This document shows, in pieces, positions 50,464-59,039 of a DNA stretch of 64,000 nucleotides. Made by a program: the position numbers and the translations under genes. A model generated the notes under the pieces. That model worked only from the letters and a program-made list of their open reading frames with translations, had not been told where the DNA came from and did not search any database. Origin of the DNA: an uncultured Pelagibacteraceae bacterium (GTDB taxonomy: Bacteria > Pseudomonadota > Alphaproteobacteria > Pelagibacterales > Pelagibacteraceae); NCBI GenBank assembly GCA_902517495.1, contig CABYCO010000002.1, positions 25,118-89,117 of the forward strand, given 5' to 3'. Positions within the stretch are counted from its first letter, which is position 1. Each line of letters opens with the position of its first letter.

Positions 50464-51248
50464 TGGCTAATCAATATGAAGTATTAGGTAAAGCACCTGG
50501 TGCTGAGGATTTAAAAAAACTTTCTGAGGATAACATTCACTTAACAATTAAAGGTTTATCAGCTGGCTATGGTAAAATGGAAATTCTACATAATTTAGAT
50601 TTGTTTGTCAGCAAGGCACAATCGTTATGCTTGATAGGTCCTAATGGAGCAGGTAAATCAACAATTCTTCATTCAATATATGGTTTTACGAATATTTTTT
50701 CTGGTAAAATCGAAGTTGATGGTAAAGAAATAACAAACCTTACACCTGCAGAGAAACTAAAATCTCAAGGAATAGCTTATATTCTTCAAGATAATTCTGT
50801 TTTTCCAGACATGACTGTAGAAGAAAACCTTTTAATGGGTGGATATATAAAAGATAAAACTGAAGAGTCATTTGAGGAAGCCGAGAGAGTTCTTCAGAAA
50901 TATGAGAGATTAAGAAATAGAAGAAACCAACCAGCTAAAGTTTTGTCTGGTGGTGAGAGAAGATTGTTAGAAATATCTAGAGCTTTAGTAATGAAACCAT
51001 CTATTTTATTAGTTGATGAACCTTCAATTGGATTAGAACCAAGATATATTCAAATGGTATTTGAAATATTAGATGATCTTCAAAAAAATGAGAAAAAAAC
51101 AATTATATTGGTTGAACAAAATGCCAAAAAGGGTTTGGAGTTTGCCGACATTGGATATGTTTTAGTTTCTGGACAAACTGCTATTGCAGGTAAAGGAGAT
51201 GAACTTCTAAATAATCCAGATGTGGGTCGTCTATTTTTAGGCGGTTGA
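50463..51248 (+). CDS. livF: Liv-type ABC ATPase LivF (system 1)
   Basis: Second ATP-binding subunit, 261 aa. An N-terminal extension of about 27 residues (MANQYEVLGKAPGAEDLKKL) precedes the ABC core LTIKGLSAGYGKMEILH. Walker A is GPNGAGKSTILH, signature VLSGGERRLLEI and Walker B ILLVDEPSIGLEP. The extension is longer than in E. coli LivF. It overlaps azlC. Confidence 0.94.
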   Translation: MANQYEVLGKAPGAEDLKKLSEDNIHLTIKGLSAGYGKMEILHNLDLFVSKAQSLCLIGPNGAGKSTILHSIYGFTNIFSGKIEVDGKEITNLTPAEKLKSQGIAYILQDNSVFPDMTVEENLLMGGYIKDKTEESFEEAERVLQKYERLRNRRNQPAKVLSGGERRLLEISRALVMKPSILLVDEPSIGLEPRYIQMVFEILDDLQKNEKKTIILVEQNAKKGLEFADIGYVLVSGQTAIAGKGDELLNNPDVGRLFLGG

Positions 51249-51952
51249 TGATCAACTCCAAATATTTTCTTCAAGGAATACTTGCATCAAAAAAGTTTGA
51301 TAGTCCAGCTATTGCCTTGGGTGCGAGTTTTGTTGCAATCGGTGCTTTGCTTAAAAATTTAGGTTTTACTATTCAAGAAAGTATATTTTCAACCCTGTTA
51401 ACTTATGCTCTTCCAGGATCTTTAGTTATGGCAGAGTCTATGTTAATTGGTGCCTCACTTGTAAATATTTTTCTTGCAGTATGGTTGGTTAACTCAAGAC
51501 TTTATCCAATGACAGTTTCAATTATGCCATTATTAAAACATGAAAGCCAACCAAGATGGAAATATTACTTATCATGTCATTTTGTTGCTGTTTCATCGTG
51601 GTTGATCTTAAAAAGTAACTATGAGGAAATAGAAAGGAAATACAGAATAGATTTTTGGATTGGTATAGGAACAGCTACATGGTTAGTTGCAATTTTTTCA
51701 ACCATTATTGGTTATTATGCTTCTGATTTTTTAAATAGAGATATGATTATTGCTCTAGCGATAATAAACCCAATTTATTTTATGTGTGCAATGATAGGTG
51801 TAATGAAAACAGTACAACTTACATCTGCAATTTTACTTGGTGCATTATTAGGACCTATTTTTTATTTTATTTCTCCCGAGTGGTGTGTACTTATCGGTGG
51901 GTTAGTTGCTGGGACAATTTCTTATTTTATAGGAGAAAAATATGGCAATTAA
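51248..51952 (+). CDS. azlC: AzlC-family branched-chain amino-acid exporter, large subunit
   Basis: Large membrane subunit of AzlCD-type export systems (branched-chain amino acids and azaleucine in characterised cases). 234 aa with about seven helices and the family motifs PAIALGASFVAIGALLKNLG, STLLTYALPGSLVMAE and LVNSRLYPMTVSIMPL. The ATG at 51,248 overlaps the livF stop; a TTG one codon earlier is possible. Finding an exporter in the importer operon suggests homeostasis of intracellular amino acids. Confidence 0.9.
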   Translation: MINSKYFLQGILASKKFDSPAIALGASFVAIGALLKNLGFTIQESIFSTLLTYALPGSLVMAESMLIGASLVNIFLAVWLVNSRLYPMTVSIMPLLKHESQPRWKYYLSCHFVAVSSWLILKSNYEEIERKYRIDFWIGIGTATWLVAIFSTIIGYYASDFLNRDMIIALAIINPIYFMCAMIGVMKTVQLTSAILLGALLGPIFYFISPEWCVLIGGLVAGTISYFIGEKYGN

Positions 51953-52268
51953 TATAGTTTTAGCAATAATAGTAACTTCCTTAGCAACTTATTTATCTAG
52001 ATTTCTTGGAGCATTAACCTCAGAAAAAATTAGTGAAAAATCTAAAATTTATAGATGGTTTAATTGTATAGCATATTCAACTTTAGCTGCCTTAATTTCA
52101 AGAATACTCATATTTCCGTCAGGAGACCTTTCCGAAGTCAACTATCTTTTAAGGATAATTGTAATTTTATTATCAATATTAATTTTTTATGTCACAAAAA
52201 GAAATTTAGTTTATCCAACAGTATTATCTGCTATAATTTTGGCTGCATTAAATAGTTTTGCGGTATGA
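51942..52268 (+). CDS. azlD: AzlD-family branched-chain amino-acid exporter, small subunit
   Basis: 108-aa partner of AzlC with about four helices. The TSLATYLSRFLGALT opening and the FNCIAYSTLAALISRIL segment fit the AzlD family (usually TYLxRFLG...). It overlaps azlC by 11 bases and the pentapeptide gene by 4. Confidence 0.86.
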   Translation: MAINIVLAIIVTSLATYLSRFLGALTSEKISEKSKIYRWFNCIAYSTLAALISRILIFPSGDLSEVNYLLRIIVILLSILIFYVTKRNLVYPTVLSAIILAALNSFAV

Positions 52269-52777
52269 AAAAACTTATTTTTATTATATTTTTTTTAATT
52301 TTTAGCAGCAATGTAAACGCTGGTTGTGATGATCCTATAACTGATGGTGTAGATTACACGAAATGTAAATTTTCAGATGGTCAAGATTTACAAGGTAGTT
52401 ACCTTCCTAATTCTAATCTGTCTTTTGCAAGTTTTATCCAAGTAAATTTTGATAAGAGTATAATGATGAATTCAAATCTTTCATTTGGCACATTTTCAGA
52501 GTCATCATTTATTAGAGCTAATTTATATGAGTCAATTTTAACAGGTGCGAATCTTGAACTTTCAAATTTCTCAAGTGCTAATTTAACAAGAGTAGACCTC
52601 ATGGGATCTACATTGATAGACACAAATTTCCAAAATTCAAACTTAATGGAAGCAAATTTTACATCTTCAAATATTTTGAATGCAAATTTTGATGGAGCTA
52701 ACCTAATAGGTGCGATCTGGACTAATGGTGAAGTTTGTGGACCAGACTCAATAGGAATTTGCAATAAAACAAATTAA
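52265..52777 (+). CDS. Secreted pentapeptide-repeat protein
   Basis: 170-aa protein with a signal peptide (MKKLIFIIFFLIFSSNVNA, cleavage before G) and then about 20 tandem five-residue repeats of the A(D/N)LxX/NF type (SNLSFASFIQVNF, GANLELSNFSSANL), which fold into a right-handed quadrilateral beta-helix. The N-terminal two Cys and C-terminal Cys pair may form disulfides. Function unknown. Being coupled to azlD and the GlaH-like gene puts a periplasmic structural protein in a transport operon. Confidence 0.88.
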   Translation: MKKLIFIIFFLIFSSNVNAGCDDPITDGVDYTKCKFSDGQDLQGSYLPNSNLSFASFIQVNFDKSIMMNSNLSFGTFSESSFIRANLYESILTGANLELSNFSSANLTRVDLMGSTLIDTNFQNSNLMEANFTSSNILNANFDGANLIGAIWTNGEVCGPDSIGICNKTN

Positions 52778-53697
52778 TGCAAGATTTAAAACAAATAGAT
52801 GGATTTGACATATCCTTTCATGAAAAATCAAAAAGAATTATAAATATAAAAATTGAAGATGAAATAATTGAAAGACTTATATTTCCTTTTAAAAAATTTG
52901 ATATAACAGCACTCGAATATAAACCTTTTACACGTTTTACAATTGCAAAAAGTCTAGATGAGACTACATCTCATGAACTAAGTAAACTTTTAAATCATAT
53001 ATTAAAAAATAGAAATACAGGTTGTTTTATAATAGGACCTAAAAACATTTCATCTAAAATTGATCAAACATTTTTAATTAAACTATCTACAGCAATTACA
53101 CATTTAATTGGTAATCCTAATCATGACTCAATGGCTGGAAAATATTATGCAAGATTTCATGTAAAGCATGAAGATAATAGCGACTCTTATCTAAGAAAAG
53201 CATATATAAATATGGATCTTCATACTGATGGCACTTATGTAAAAGAGACTACCGATTGGATATTGATGTCAAAATTAGAGGAAGAAAATGTAGACGGTGG
53301 AGAAACTGCTTTATTACATTTAGATGATTGGGAACATTTGTCAGATTTAGTAAATGATGAAGTTGGTAAACAAGATTTTATTTGGGGTTCTCCTAAGAGT
53401 AAAAATGTTGGTTATAAAGTTGAACATCCAGTTTTTTCAAAAGATCAAAATGGAGAACCCACAATTTCTTATATAGACCAATTTCCAGAACCAAAAAATA
53501 TGAAGCAGGGTTTATTTCTTCAAAAATTATCAGATTCATTAGAGGGAAGCCAAAATAAAATCGTAACCTCTCTACCGGTGGGTAGTGCTATAGTTGCAAA
53601 TAATTACTTTTGGCTACATGGCAGAAAACCATTCAAAGAAAATAAAAAATTATCAAGGGAATTGCTTAGAATTAGAGGTTCCTTTTTTAATAATTAA
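52777..53697 (+). CDS. glaH: GlaH/CsiD-type glutarate 2-hydroxylase (Fe/2OG oxygenase)
   Basis: Fe(II)/2-oxoglutarate dioxygenase; E. coli GlaH (CsiD) turns glutarate into L-2-hydroxyglutarate in lysine catabolism. The 306-aa protein shares long family signatures: YYARFHVKHEDNSDSYLR, DLHTDGTYV, LLHLDDWEHLSDL, SKNVGYKVEHPVF and SYIDQF. The iron triad would be His149, Asp151 and His281 (FWLHGRKPF), and Arg294 is a good 2-oxoglutarate anchor. It shares a base with the pentapeptide gene. The usual partner lhgO is not in the window, so glutarate as substrate is likely but unproven. Confidence 0.88.
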   Translation: MQDLKQIDGFDISFHEKSKRIINIKIEDEIIERLIFPFKKFDITALEYKPFTRFTIAKSLDETTSHELSKLLNHILKNRNTGCFIIGPKNISSKIDQTFLIKLSTAITHLIGNPNHDSMAGKYYARFHVKHEDNSDSYLRKAYINMDLHTDGTYVKETTDWILMSKLEEENVDGGETALLHLDDWEHLSDLVNDEVGKQDFIWGSPKSKNVGYKVEHPVFSKDQNGEPTISYIDQFPEPKNMKQGLFLQKLSDSLEGSQNKIVTSLPVGSAIVANNYFWLHGRKPFKENKKLSRELLRIRGSFFNN

Positions 53698-53714
53698 GTA
53701 TAGTAATTACTTCT

Positions 53715-54485
53715 ATGAAACTTGGTTTTATAGGAACTGGAAAAATAACTGAATCAGTTGTTACAGGTATTTCCTCGTCAAAAATTAAATATTCCAAGAT
53801 TTTAGTTTCACCTAGGAATCTTTCTGTCGCAAAAAAATTGTCAAAAAATAACAAAAAAGTAAGTATTGGCAAGTCAAATCAAGAAATTATTAATAGTTGT
53901 GATTGGATTTTTCTTGCAGTTACCCCTACAGTTGGAGAGGAAATAATCAAAACGCTAAAATTTAAGTCTAACCAAACAATAATAAGTTTTATCTCAACAA
54001 TTACTTTACCAAGACTAAAGAAATTAATTAATGTTAAGGCAAAAATTTTTAGAGCTATACCACTTCCACCAATATCATTTAGAAAGGGACCAGTTCCAGT
54101 TTTTCCACCAAATAAAACATTAAAAAACTTTTTCAATAAACTTGGAACAACAGTTGAAATCAATAATGAAAAGTTATCCAAAAACTTTTGGTCGACATCA
54201 GGTATGATGGCTCCATTTTATGAATTATTAAATACTATGTCTAATTGGCTTGTACAACGAGGTGTTAAAAAAGATAAAGCTCAAAAATATATAACTTCAC
54301 TGTTTGTTGCATTGTCTGAAGACGCATTAAGAAACTCTGATAAAGATTTAAAATTTTTGGTTAAAGAGTCTCAAACTCCAAAAGGATTAAATGAACAAGG
54401 AGTACAAGAACTAAGAAAAGCAGGTTTTTATAAGTCTACAGAGAAAACATTAAATAGTATTCTTAAAAGACTTAACAAAGTATAA
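53715..54485 (+). CDS. Pyrroline-5-carboxylate reductase-like protein, divergent C-terminus
   Basis: 256-aa NAD(P)-binding protein of the ProC family. The N-terminal KLGFIGTGKITESVVTGI Rossmann motif and the FLAVTPTVGEEIIKTLK and RAIPLPPI stretches fit P5C reductase. However, the C-terminal signature, normally of the form TSPGGTT, reads SQTPKGLNEQGVQEL and lacks the usual substrate-binding Thr. It may reduce another cyclic imine (for example a six-membered one) rather than P5C. It lies 17 bases after the GlaH-like gene and 6 before the second Liv system. Confidence 0.75.
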   Translation: MKLGFIGTGKITESVVTGISSSKIKYSKILVSPRNLSVAKKLSKNNKKVSIGKSNQEIINSCDWIFLAVTPTVGEEIIKTLKFKSNQTIISFISTITLPRLKKLINVKAKIFRAIPLPPISFRKGPVPVFPPNKTLKNFFNKLGTTVEINNEKLSKNFWSTSGMMAPFYELLNTMSNWLVQRGVKKDKAQKYITSLFVALSEDALRNSDKDLKFLVKESQTPKGLNEQGVQELRKAGFYKSTEKTLNSILKRLNKV

Positions 54486-54491
54486 TTCTCT

Positions 54492-55289
54492 ATGTCATCA
54501 GATTTAAATATTCTGAAAATAGAAAATATCTCAAAATATTTTGGAGGACTTGCTGCCGTATCTAATTGTTCATTAACCATTAAAAGAGGCACAATAACGG
54601 GAATTATTGGTCCAAACGGATCAGGAAAAACAACTCTATTTAATCTTATTGCAGGTAATTTAAAATCCTCAAAAGGTAATGTTTTTTTTAATAATGAAAA
54701 TATAACTGATATACCATCTCACGAATTATTTTCAAAAGGACTTCTAAGAACTTTTCAAATTGCACATGAATTCTCTAATCTTACCGTCTTAGAAAATTTA
54801 ATGATGGTTCCAGGAAACCAAACTGGAGAAATACTGTTAAATGCATTTATAAAGCCTAAACTTATTAAAGAAGAGGAAGAACAAATTAGACTTAAAGCCT
54901 ATGATGTAGCGGAATTTTTAAATTTAAAGCATTTAGCTAATGAAAGAGCAGGAAATCTGTCAGGAGGTCAAAAAAAATTACTAGAATTAGGAAGAACTAT
55001 GATGGTAGATGCTAAATTAGTTTTATTAGATGAGGTAGGAGCGGGTGTTAATAGAACACTATTAAAAGACCTGGGAACTGCAATTTTAAGACTTAATAAA
55101 GAAAAAAATTATACCTTTTGTATGATTGAACACGATATGGACTTTATTAGTAGGATGTGCGACCCAGTAATTGTAATGTCAGAGGGTTCAGTTCTATTTG
55201 AAGGAACCTCTGATGAAGTAAAAAAAAATGAGCAAGTTATAGAAAGCTATCTTGGTAGAGGAAAAAAAATTAATGGAGAAACTAGCTGA
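54492..55289 (+). CDS. livG: Liv-type ABC ATPase LivG-like (system 2)
   Basis: First ATPase of the second HAAT importer, 265 aa. Walker A GPNGSGKTTLF near residue 40, GLLRTFQIAHEFSNLTVLEN Q-loop region, signature NLSGGQKKLLELGR, and Walker B LVLLDEVGAGVN, where Val-Gly replaces the usual Pro-Thr. Unlike system 1, the ATPases come before the permeases. It overlaps the LivF-like gene by 1 base. Confidence 0.93.
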   Translation: MSSDLNILKIENISKYFGGLAAVSNCSLTIKRGTITGIIGPNGSGKTTLFNLIAGNLKSSKGNVFFNNENITDIPSHELFSKGLLRTFQIAHEFSNLTVLENLMMVPGNQTGEILLNAFIKPKLIKEEEEQIRLKAYDVAEFLNLKHLANERAGNLSGGQKKLLELGRTMMVDAKLVLLDEVGAGVNRTLLKDLGTAILRLNKEKNYTFCMIEHDMDFISRMCDPVIVMSEGSVLFEGTSDEVKKNEQVIESYLGRGKKINGETS

Positions 55290-55996
55290 TGGCATTTTTT
55301 GAGGGAAATAATATGACAGGTGGCTATGGAGATGGTCCAGATATTATTAATTCTTGTACAATTAATGTTAACAAAGGGGAAATTGTTGCAATCCTAGGTC
55401 CAAATGGTGCTGGAAAATCTACTGCTATGAAAGCAATGTTAGGTTTGTTAAATTTAAAATCTGGAAGTGTAGTTGTAGAAGATCAAGACATATCCAATTT
55501 TTCCCCACAAGAGAGAGTTCAAAGGGGAATCTCTTTTGTGCCACAGACAAAAAATGTTTTTTCAGAATTGACTGTAAGAGAAAATCTTGAAATAGGTGGA
55601 TTTCTTAGAAAAGATAATGTCGATATTGTCATTAATCAAATATACGAATTATTTCCAATTTTAGCAGAAAAAAGAGACCAAGTTGTTGGACAATTATCTG
55701 GCGGTCAAAGACAGCAAGTAGCCTTAGGAAGAGCTTTAATGATACAGCCATCAGTTTTAATGTTAGATGAACCAACTGCTGGTGTTTCACCTATTGTGAT
55801 GGATGAGCTGTTCGAACATATCGTCAAAGTTAAAAAAACTGGAGTAGCAATAATTATGGTAGAACAAAATGCAAAACAAGCACTTAGCATATCAGACCGT
55901 GGTTATGTTTTAGTAACTGGTGAAAATAAATTTGAGGGTTCTGGACAGGAATTGCTAAATGATCCAGAAGTAAGAAGGTCATTTTTAGGAGCTTAA
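55289..55996 (+). CDS. livF: Liv-type ABC ATPase LivF-like (system 2)
   Basis: Second ATPase of system 2, 235 aa with no N-terminal extension. Walker A GPNGAGKSTAMKAM, signature QLSGGQRQQVALGRAL, Walker B VLMLDEPTAGVSP, and C-terminal VEQNAKQALSISDRGYVL typical of LivF. It ends 2 bases before the LivH-like gene. Confidence 0.94.
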   Translation: MAFFEGNNMTGGYGDGPDIINSCTINVNKGEIVAILGPNGAGKSTAMKAMLGLLNLKSGSVVVEDQDISNFSPQERVQRGISFVPQTKNVFSELTVRENLEIGGFLRKDNVDIVINQIYELFPILAEKRDQVVGQLSGGQRQQVALGRALMIQPSVLMLDEPTAGVSPIVMDELFEHIVKVKKTGVAIIMVEQNAKQALSISDRGYVLVTGENKFEGSGQELLNDPEVRRSFLGA

Positions 55997-55998
55997 TT

Positions 55999-57009
55999 AT
56001 GGATTTTATCAATGCAATTATTGTATTATTGAATTACACAATATTACCTGCATTAACTTATGGGTCTCAATTAGCATTGGGGGCAATATTTGTTACCCTT
56101 ATATATGGAATTTTGAGATTTGCTAATTTTGCAACAGGAGACATGATGTCTTTTGGTACTATGTTTGCAGTTTTATTTACTTATTATCTACAATCAAAAG
56201 GAATAAGTTTTGGTTTTTTACCAACAGCTTTACTTACTATACCTTTTGCTGTTGCAATGATGATATCTTATATGCTCATCATAGATAAAACAGTTTTTAG
56301 TTATTATAGAATAAATAAAAGTCCTCCAGTGCAATTAGCAATGGTTAGTATTGGTGTAATGTTCGTAACTCAAGCAATTATAAGAATAATTATTGGTCCC
56401 ACTGATAGAAGATTTATGGATGGGGAAAAATTTATCCTAAAAGCTTCAGAATTTAAAGATATGACAGGACTAGCTGAAGGGTTAACAATCAAATCAACAC
56501 AAATCATCACTATTGTAGTAACCATTATATTAGTTGCAATCTTATTTTGGTTTTTAAATAAAACAAAAACAGGAACAAGTATGAGAGCTTATTCAGATAA
56601 TGAGGATTTAGCATTGCTCTCAGGAATAGATCCAAAAAAAGTAGTTCTTATAACTTGGATTATTGCAGGAATTTTAGCCACTATTGGAGGCGTATTATAT
56701 GGCTTAGATAAAAGCTACAGACCTTTTGTATATTTTAACAATATGCTTCCTATATTTGCTGCAGCAATAGCGGGAGGTATTGGCAATCCTTATGGTGCTT
56801 TTCTTGGAGGATATTTAATTGCATTCGCAGAAATATTTCTCACTTATGCATATAAAAGATTTTTCATTTATATTTTACCAGAACAACTGGAGCCAAACTC
56901 CTTGATGCAACTTTTATCTACAGACTACAAGTTTGCAATTTCATTCTCAATTTTGGTTATTGTCTTAGTATTTAGACCATCAGGAATTTTTGAAGGAAAG
57001 AAAATATGA
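55999..57009 (+). CDS. livH: Liv-type ABC permease LivH-like (system 2)
   Basis: 336-aa permease with about eight helices. Family motifs are GAIFVTLIYGILRFANFATGD and MRAYSDNEDLALLSGIDPKKV. It is about 40 residues longer than system 1 LivH, with the extra length in a periplasmic loop (RIIIGPTDRRFMDGEKFILK) and near the C-terminus. It overlaps the LivM-like gene by 4 bases. Confidence 0.9.
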   Translation: MDFINAIIVLLNYTILPALTYGSQLALGAIFVTLIYGILRFANFATGDMMSFGTMFAVLFTYYLQSKGISFGFLPTALLTIPFAVAMMISYMLIIDKTVFSYYRINKSPPVQLAMVSIGVMFVTQAIIRIIIGPTDRRFMDGEKFILKASEFKDMTGLAEGLTIKSTQIITIVVTIILVAILFWFLNKTKTGTSMRAYSDNEDLALLSGIDPKKVVLITWIIAGILATIGGVLYGLDKSYRPFVYFNNMLPIFAAAIAGGIGNPYGAFLGGYLIAFAEIFLTYAYKRFFIYILPEQLEPNSLMQLLSTDYKFAISFSILVIVLVFRPSGIFEGKKI

Positions 57010-58376
57010 AGAATTACTTAAATATCATAATTGCTTATTCAATTATGTTGGGTCTAATAATTTTAGTAGGTATTTTTCAATCTTGGTCTATTGCTTTAAC
57101 GATTTTTAATTATTGTATGATTTCAGCTGTAATGACTATGGGTGCAAATATTCAATGGGGATATGCAGGTCTTATAAACTTTGGAATAATGGGCTACACA
57201 GCTTTAGGGGGTTTGGCAGTCGTACTGGTTTCTGTTGCTCCAGTTTCTGAAGCATGGAGTGTTGGGGGAGTAAATATGCTTATGAGTTTTCTTCTTATAA
57301 TTTTAATGATATTTTCGGTAAGATATGTTCTCAAAAATATAGAAAAATCAAAGAAAAGAAACTACTTAGTTGCAGGAATAATTATAGTTGGACTTTTTCT
57401 TATCAAAATAATTTCAGGACCAGCAATCGAATTAATAGAAGCTGTTGAGCCAGCTAAAACTGGTTTTTTAGGCGGATTAGGTATGCCGGTTTTATTCTCT
57501 TGGATTGTTGGTGGTTTTTTTGCAGCTGGTTTAGCATTTATAGTTGGAAAAGTTGCATTAGGTTTAAGAGCCGATTATCTAGCCATAGCAACTTTATTAA
57601 TAGCAGAAATAGTTGTTTCAATTATTAAACATGAGGATTGGTTAGCGAGGGGTGTAAAAAATGTTATAGGATTAAAGAGACCTGCTCCTTATGAGATAGA
57701 TTTACAGACATCACCATGGTTTATAAACCTAGTTGAAAAACTTCATAATACAAAATTATCATTAACCAACTCACTTACGGAAAGACAAGACCTTTTAAAC
57801 CAATTAGTAATAGATGCGTCTTCAATTTATGTAAAACTTTGTTTTGCTGGGTTATTTTTAGTAGTAGTTATTATTTTATTGTTAGTTACTCAAAAAACAC
57901 TTTATTCACCCTGGGGAAGAATGATGAGAGCCATAAGAGATAATGAAGAAGCGGCAAGTGCAATGGGAAAGAATGTTGTTAAACAGCATTTATTTATATT
58001 TATCTTAGGTTCAGCCATTGTTGGAATAGCGGGAGCAATGATGGTAACAAATGACGGATTATTCACACCAGGGAGTTACCGACCAATGAGATATACATTT
58101 GTTATATGGGTAATGGTAATTGTAGGTGGAACAGGTAACAATTTCGGTGCGATTCTTGGTGGTTTTGTAGTTTGGTTTTTATGGGTAGAGGCTGCACCAA
58201 TTGCATTATTTTTTATAAATCTATTTACTTCACATCTTCCAGAAACAAATGAGATAAAAATTCATTTAATAAATAGTGCACCATATTTTAGATTTTTATT
58301 AGTTGGAATAGGTCTTCTTTTAATAATGAGATTTAGACCGCAGGGAATAATTCCTGAAAAGATTATTAAACAATAA
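57006..58376 (+). CDS. livM: Liv-type ABC permease LivM-like with extra insertion (system 2)
   Basis: 456-aa permease, well above the roughly 300-420 of typical LivM proteins. Core motifs are ANIQWGYAGLINFGIMGYTALGG, LALGLRADYLAIATLLIAE-like ALGLRADYLAIATLLIAE, RAIRDNEEAASAMGKNV and VIVGGTGNNFGAILGGF. Extra sequence sits between helices (about residues 100-150 and 205-275), the second holding a soluble amphipathic stretch (LVEKLHNTKLSLTNSLTERQ). Its neighbours fix it as the partner of the LivH-like subunit. Confidence 0.9.
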   Translation: MKNYLNIIIAYSIMLGLIILVGIFQSWSIALTIFNYCMISAVMTMGANIQWGYAGLINFGIMGYTALGGLAVVLVSVAPVSEAWSVGGVNMLMSFLLIILMIFSVRYVLKNIEKSKKRNYLVAGIIIVGLFLIKIISGPAIELIEAVEPAKTGFLGGLGMPVLFSWIVGGFFAAGLAFIVGKVALGLRADYLAIATLLIAEIVVSIIKHEDWLARGVKNVIGLKRPAPYEIDLQTSPWFINLVEKLHNTKLSLTNSLTERQDLLNQLVIDASSIYVKLCFAGLFLVVVIILLLVTQKTLYSPWGRMMRAIRDNEEAASAMGKNVVKQHLFIFILGSAIVGIAGAMMVTNDGLFTPGSYRPMRYTFVIWVMVIVGGTGNNFGAILGGFVVWFLWVEAAPIALFFINLFTSHLPETNEIKIHLINSAPYFRFLLVGIGLLLIMRFRPQGIIPEKIIKQ

Positions 58377-58385
58377 TCTTGAAAA

Positions 58386-58994
58386 GTGAGCTATTTAATT
58401 TTTGGTTTTCTTACAGGTCTTAGTTTAATCCTAGCAATAGGAGCACAAAATATATTTGTAATTGAACAAGGTCTTAAAAAGAAACATGTATTTATTGTTT
58501 GCTTAATTTGTTCATTATCTGATTTTATACTTATTTTTTTAGGAATATTTCTATTTCATCATTTCCAGAGTTTTTTTTCACCATTAATAGAACTCATATT
58601 AAATCTTCTCCTTCTTTTGTTTTTAATAAATTTTATCTGGAGGAAATTAAAGTCGATTAATAATCAAATTTCGATTAATAAAAATTATGATAGAAATACT
58701 TTTATCTCTACAGTTCTTAAAACACTTGGTTTTACTTACTTAAATCCACATGTGTATTCAGATACGGTATTTTTTTTAGGTAACTTTTCTAAAGATTTTT
58801 TAATAACTCAAAAATACCTTTTTGGTATTGGAGCATCATTTTCATCATTTCTTTTCTTTTTTATACTAGGATATCTCTCAAAATTCTTATCTAATTATAT
58901 AAGTAGTGAAAGACTATGGAAAACAATTAATTATTCTATAGTCCTCTTCATGTCCTTGCTATCAGTTTATGTTTTTATGAGTATTCTAAAATAA
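58386..58994 (+). CDS. LysE/ArgO-type basic amino-acid exporter
   Basis: 202-aa exporter with about six helices. The entry motif LILAIGAQNIFVIEQGLKKK matches LysE/ArgO (GAQNxFVLxQG), which export lysine and arginine in characterised species; TYLNPHVYSDTVFFLG matches the conserved NPHxYLDxVxLLG. It starts with GTG 9 bases after the LivM-like gene. It is a different subfamily from the RhtB-like exporter at 45,605. Confidence 0.9.
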   Translation: MSYLIFGFLTGLSLILAIGAQNIFVIEQGLKKKHVFIVCLICSLSDFILIFLGIFLFHHFQSFFSPLIELILNLLLLLFLINFIWRKLKSINNQISINKNYDRNTFISTVLKTLGFTYLNPHVYSDTVFFLGNFSKDFLITQKYLFGIGASFSSFLFFFILGYLSKFLSNYISSERLWKTINYSIVLFMSLLSVYVFMSILK

Positions 58995-58997
58995 AAA

Positions 58998-59025
58998 AAC
59001 TCCAGCAGCTTTCACCGCTGGAGTT
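58998..59025 (-). terminator. Hairpin terminator between convergent ArgO-like and binding-protein genes
   Basis: AACTCCAGC / GCTGGAGTT, a perfect 9-bp stem with 10-base loop. The A-run at 58,993-58,999 reads as T on the minus strand, so it chiefly ends the binding-protein message; on the plus strand the tail is only TAAATTT. Confidence 0.8.
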
Positions 59026-59039
59026 AAATTTAACAAATA

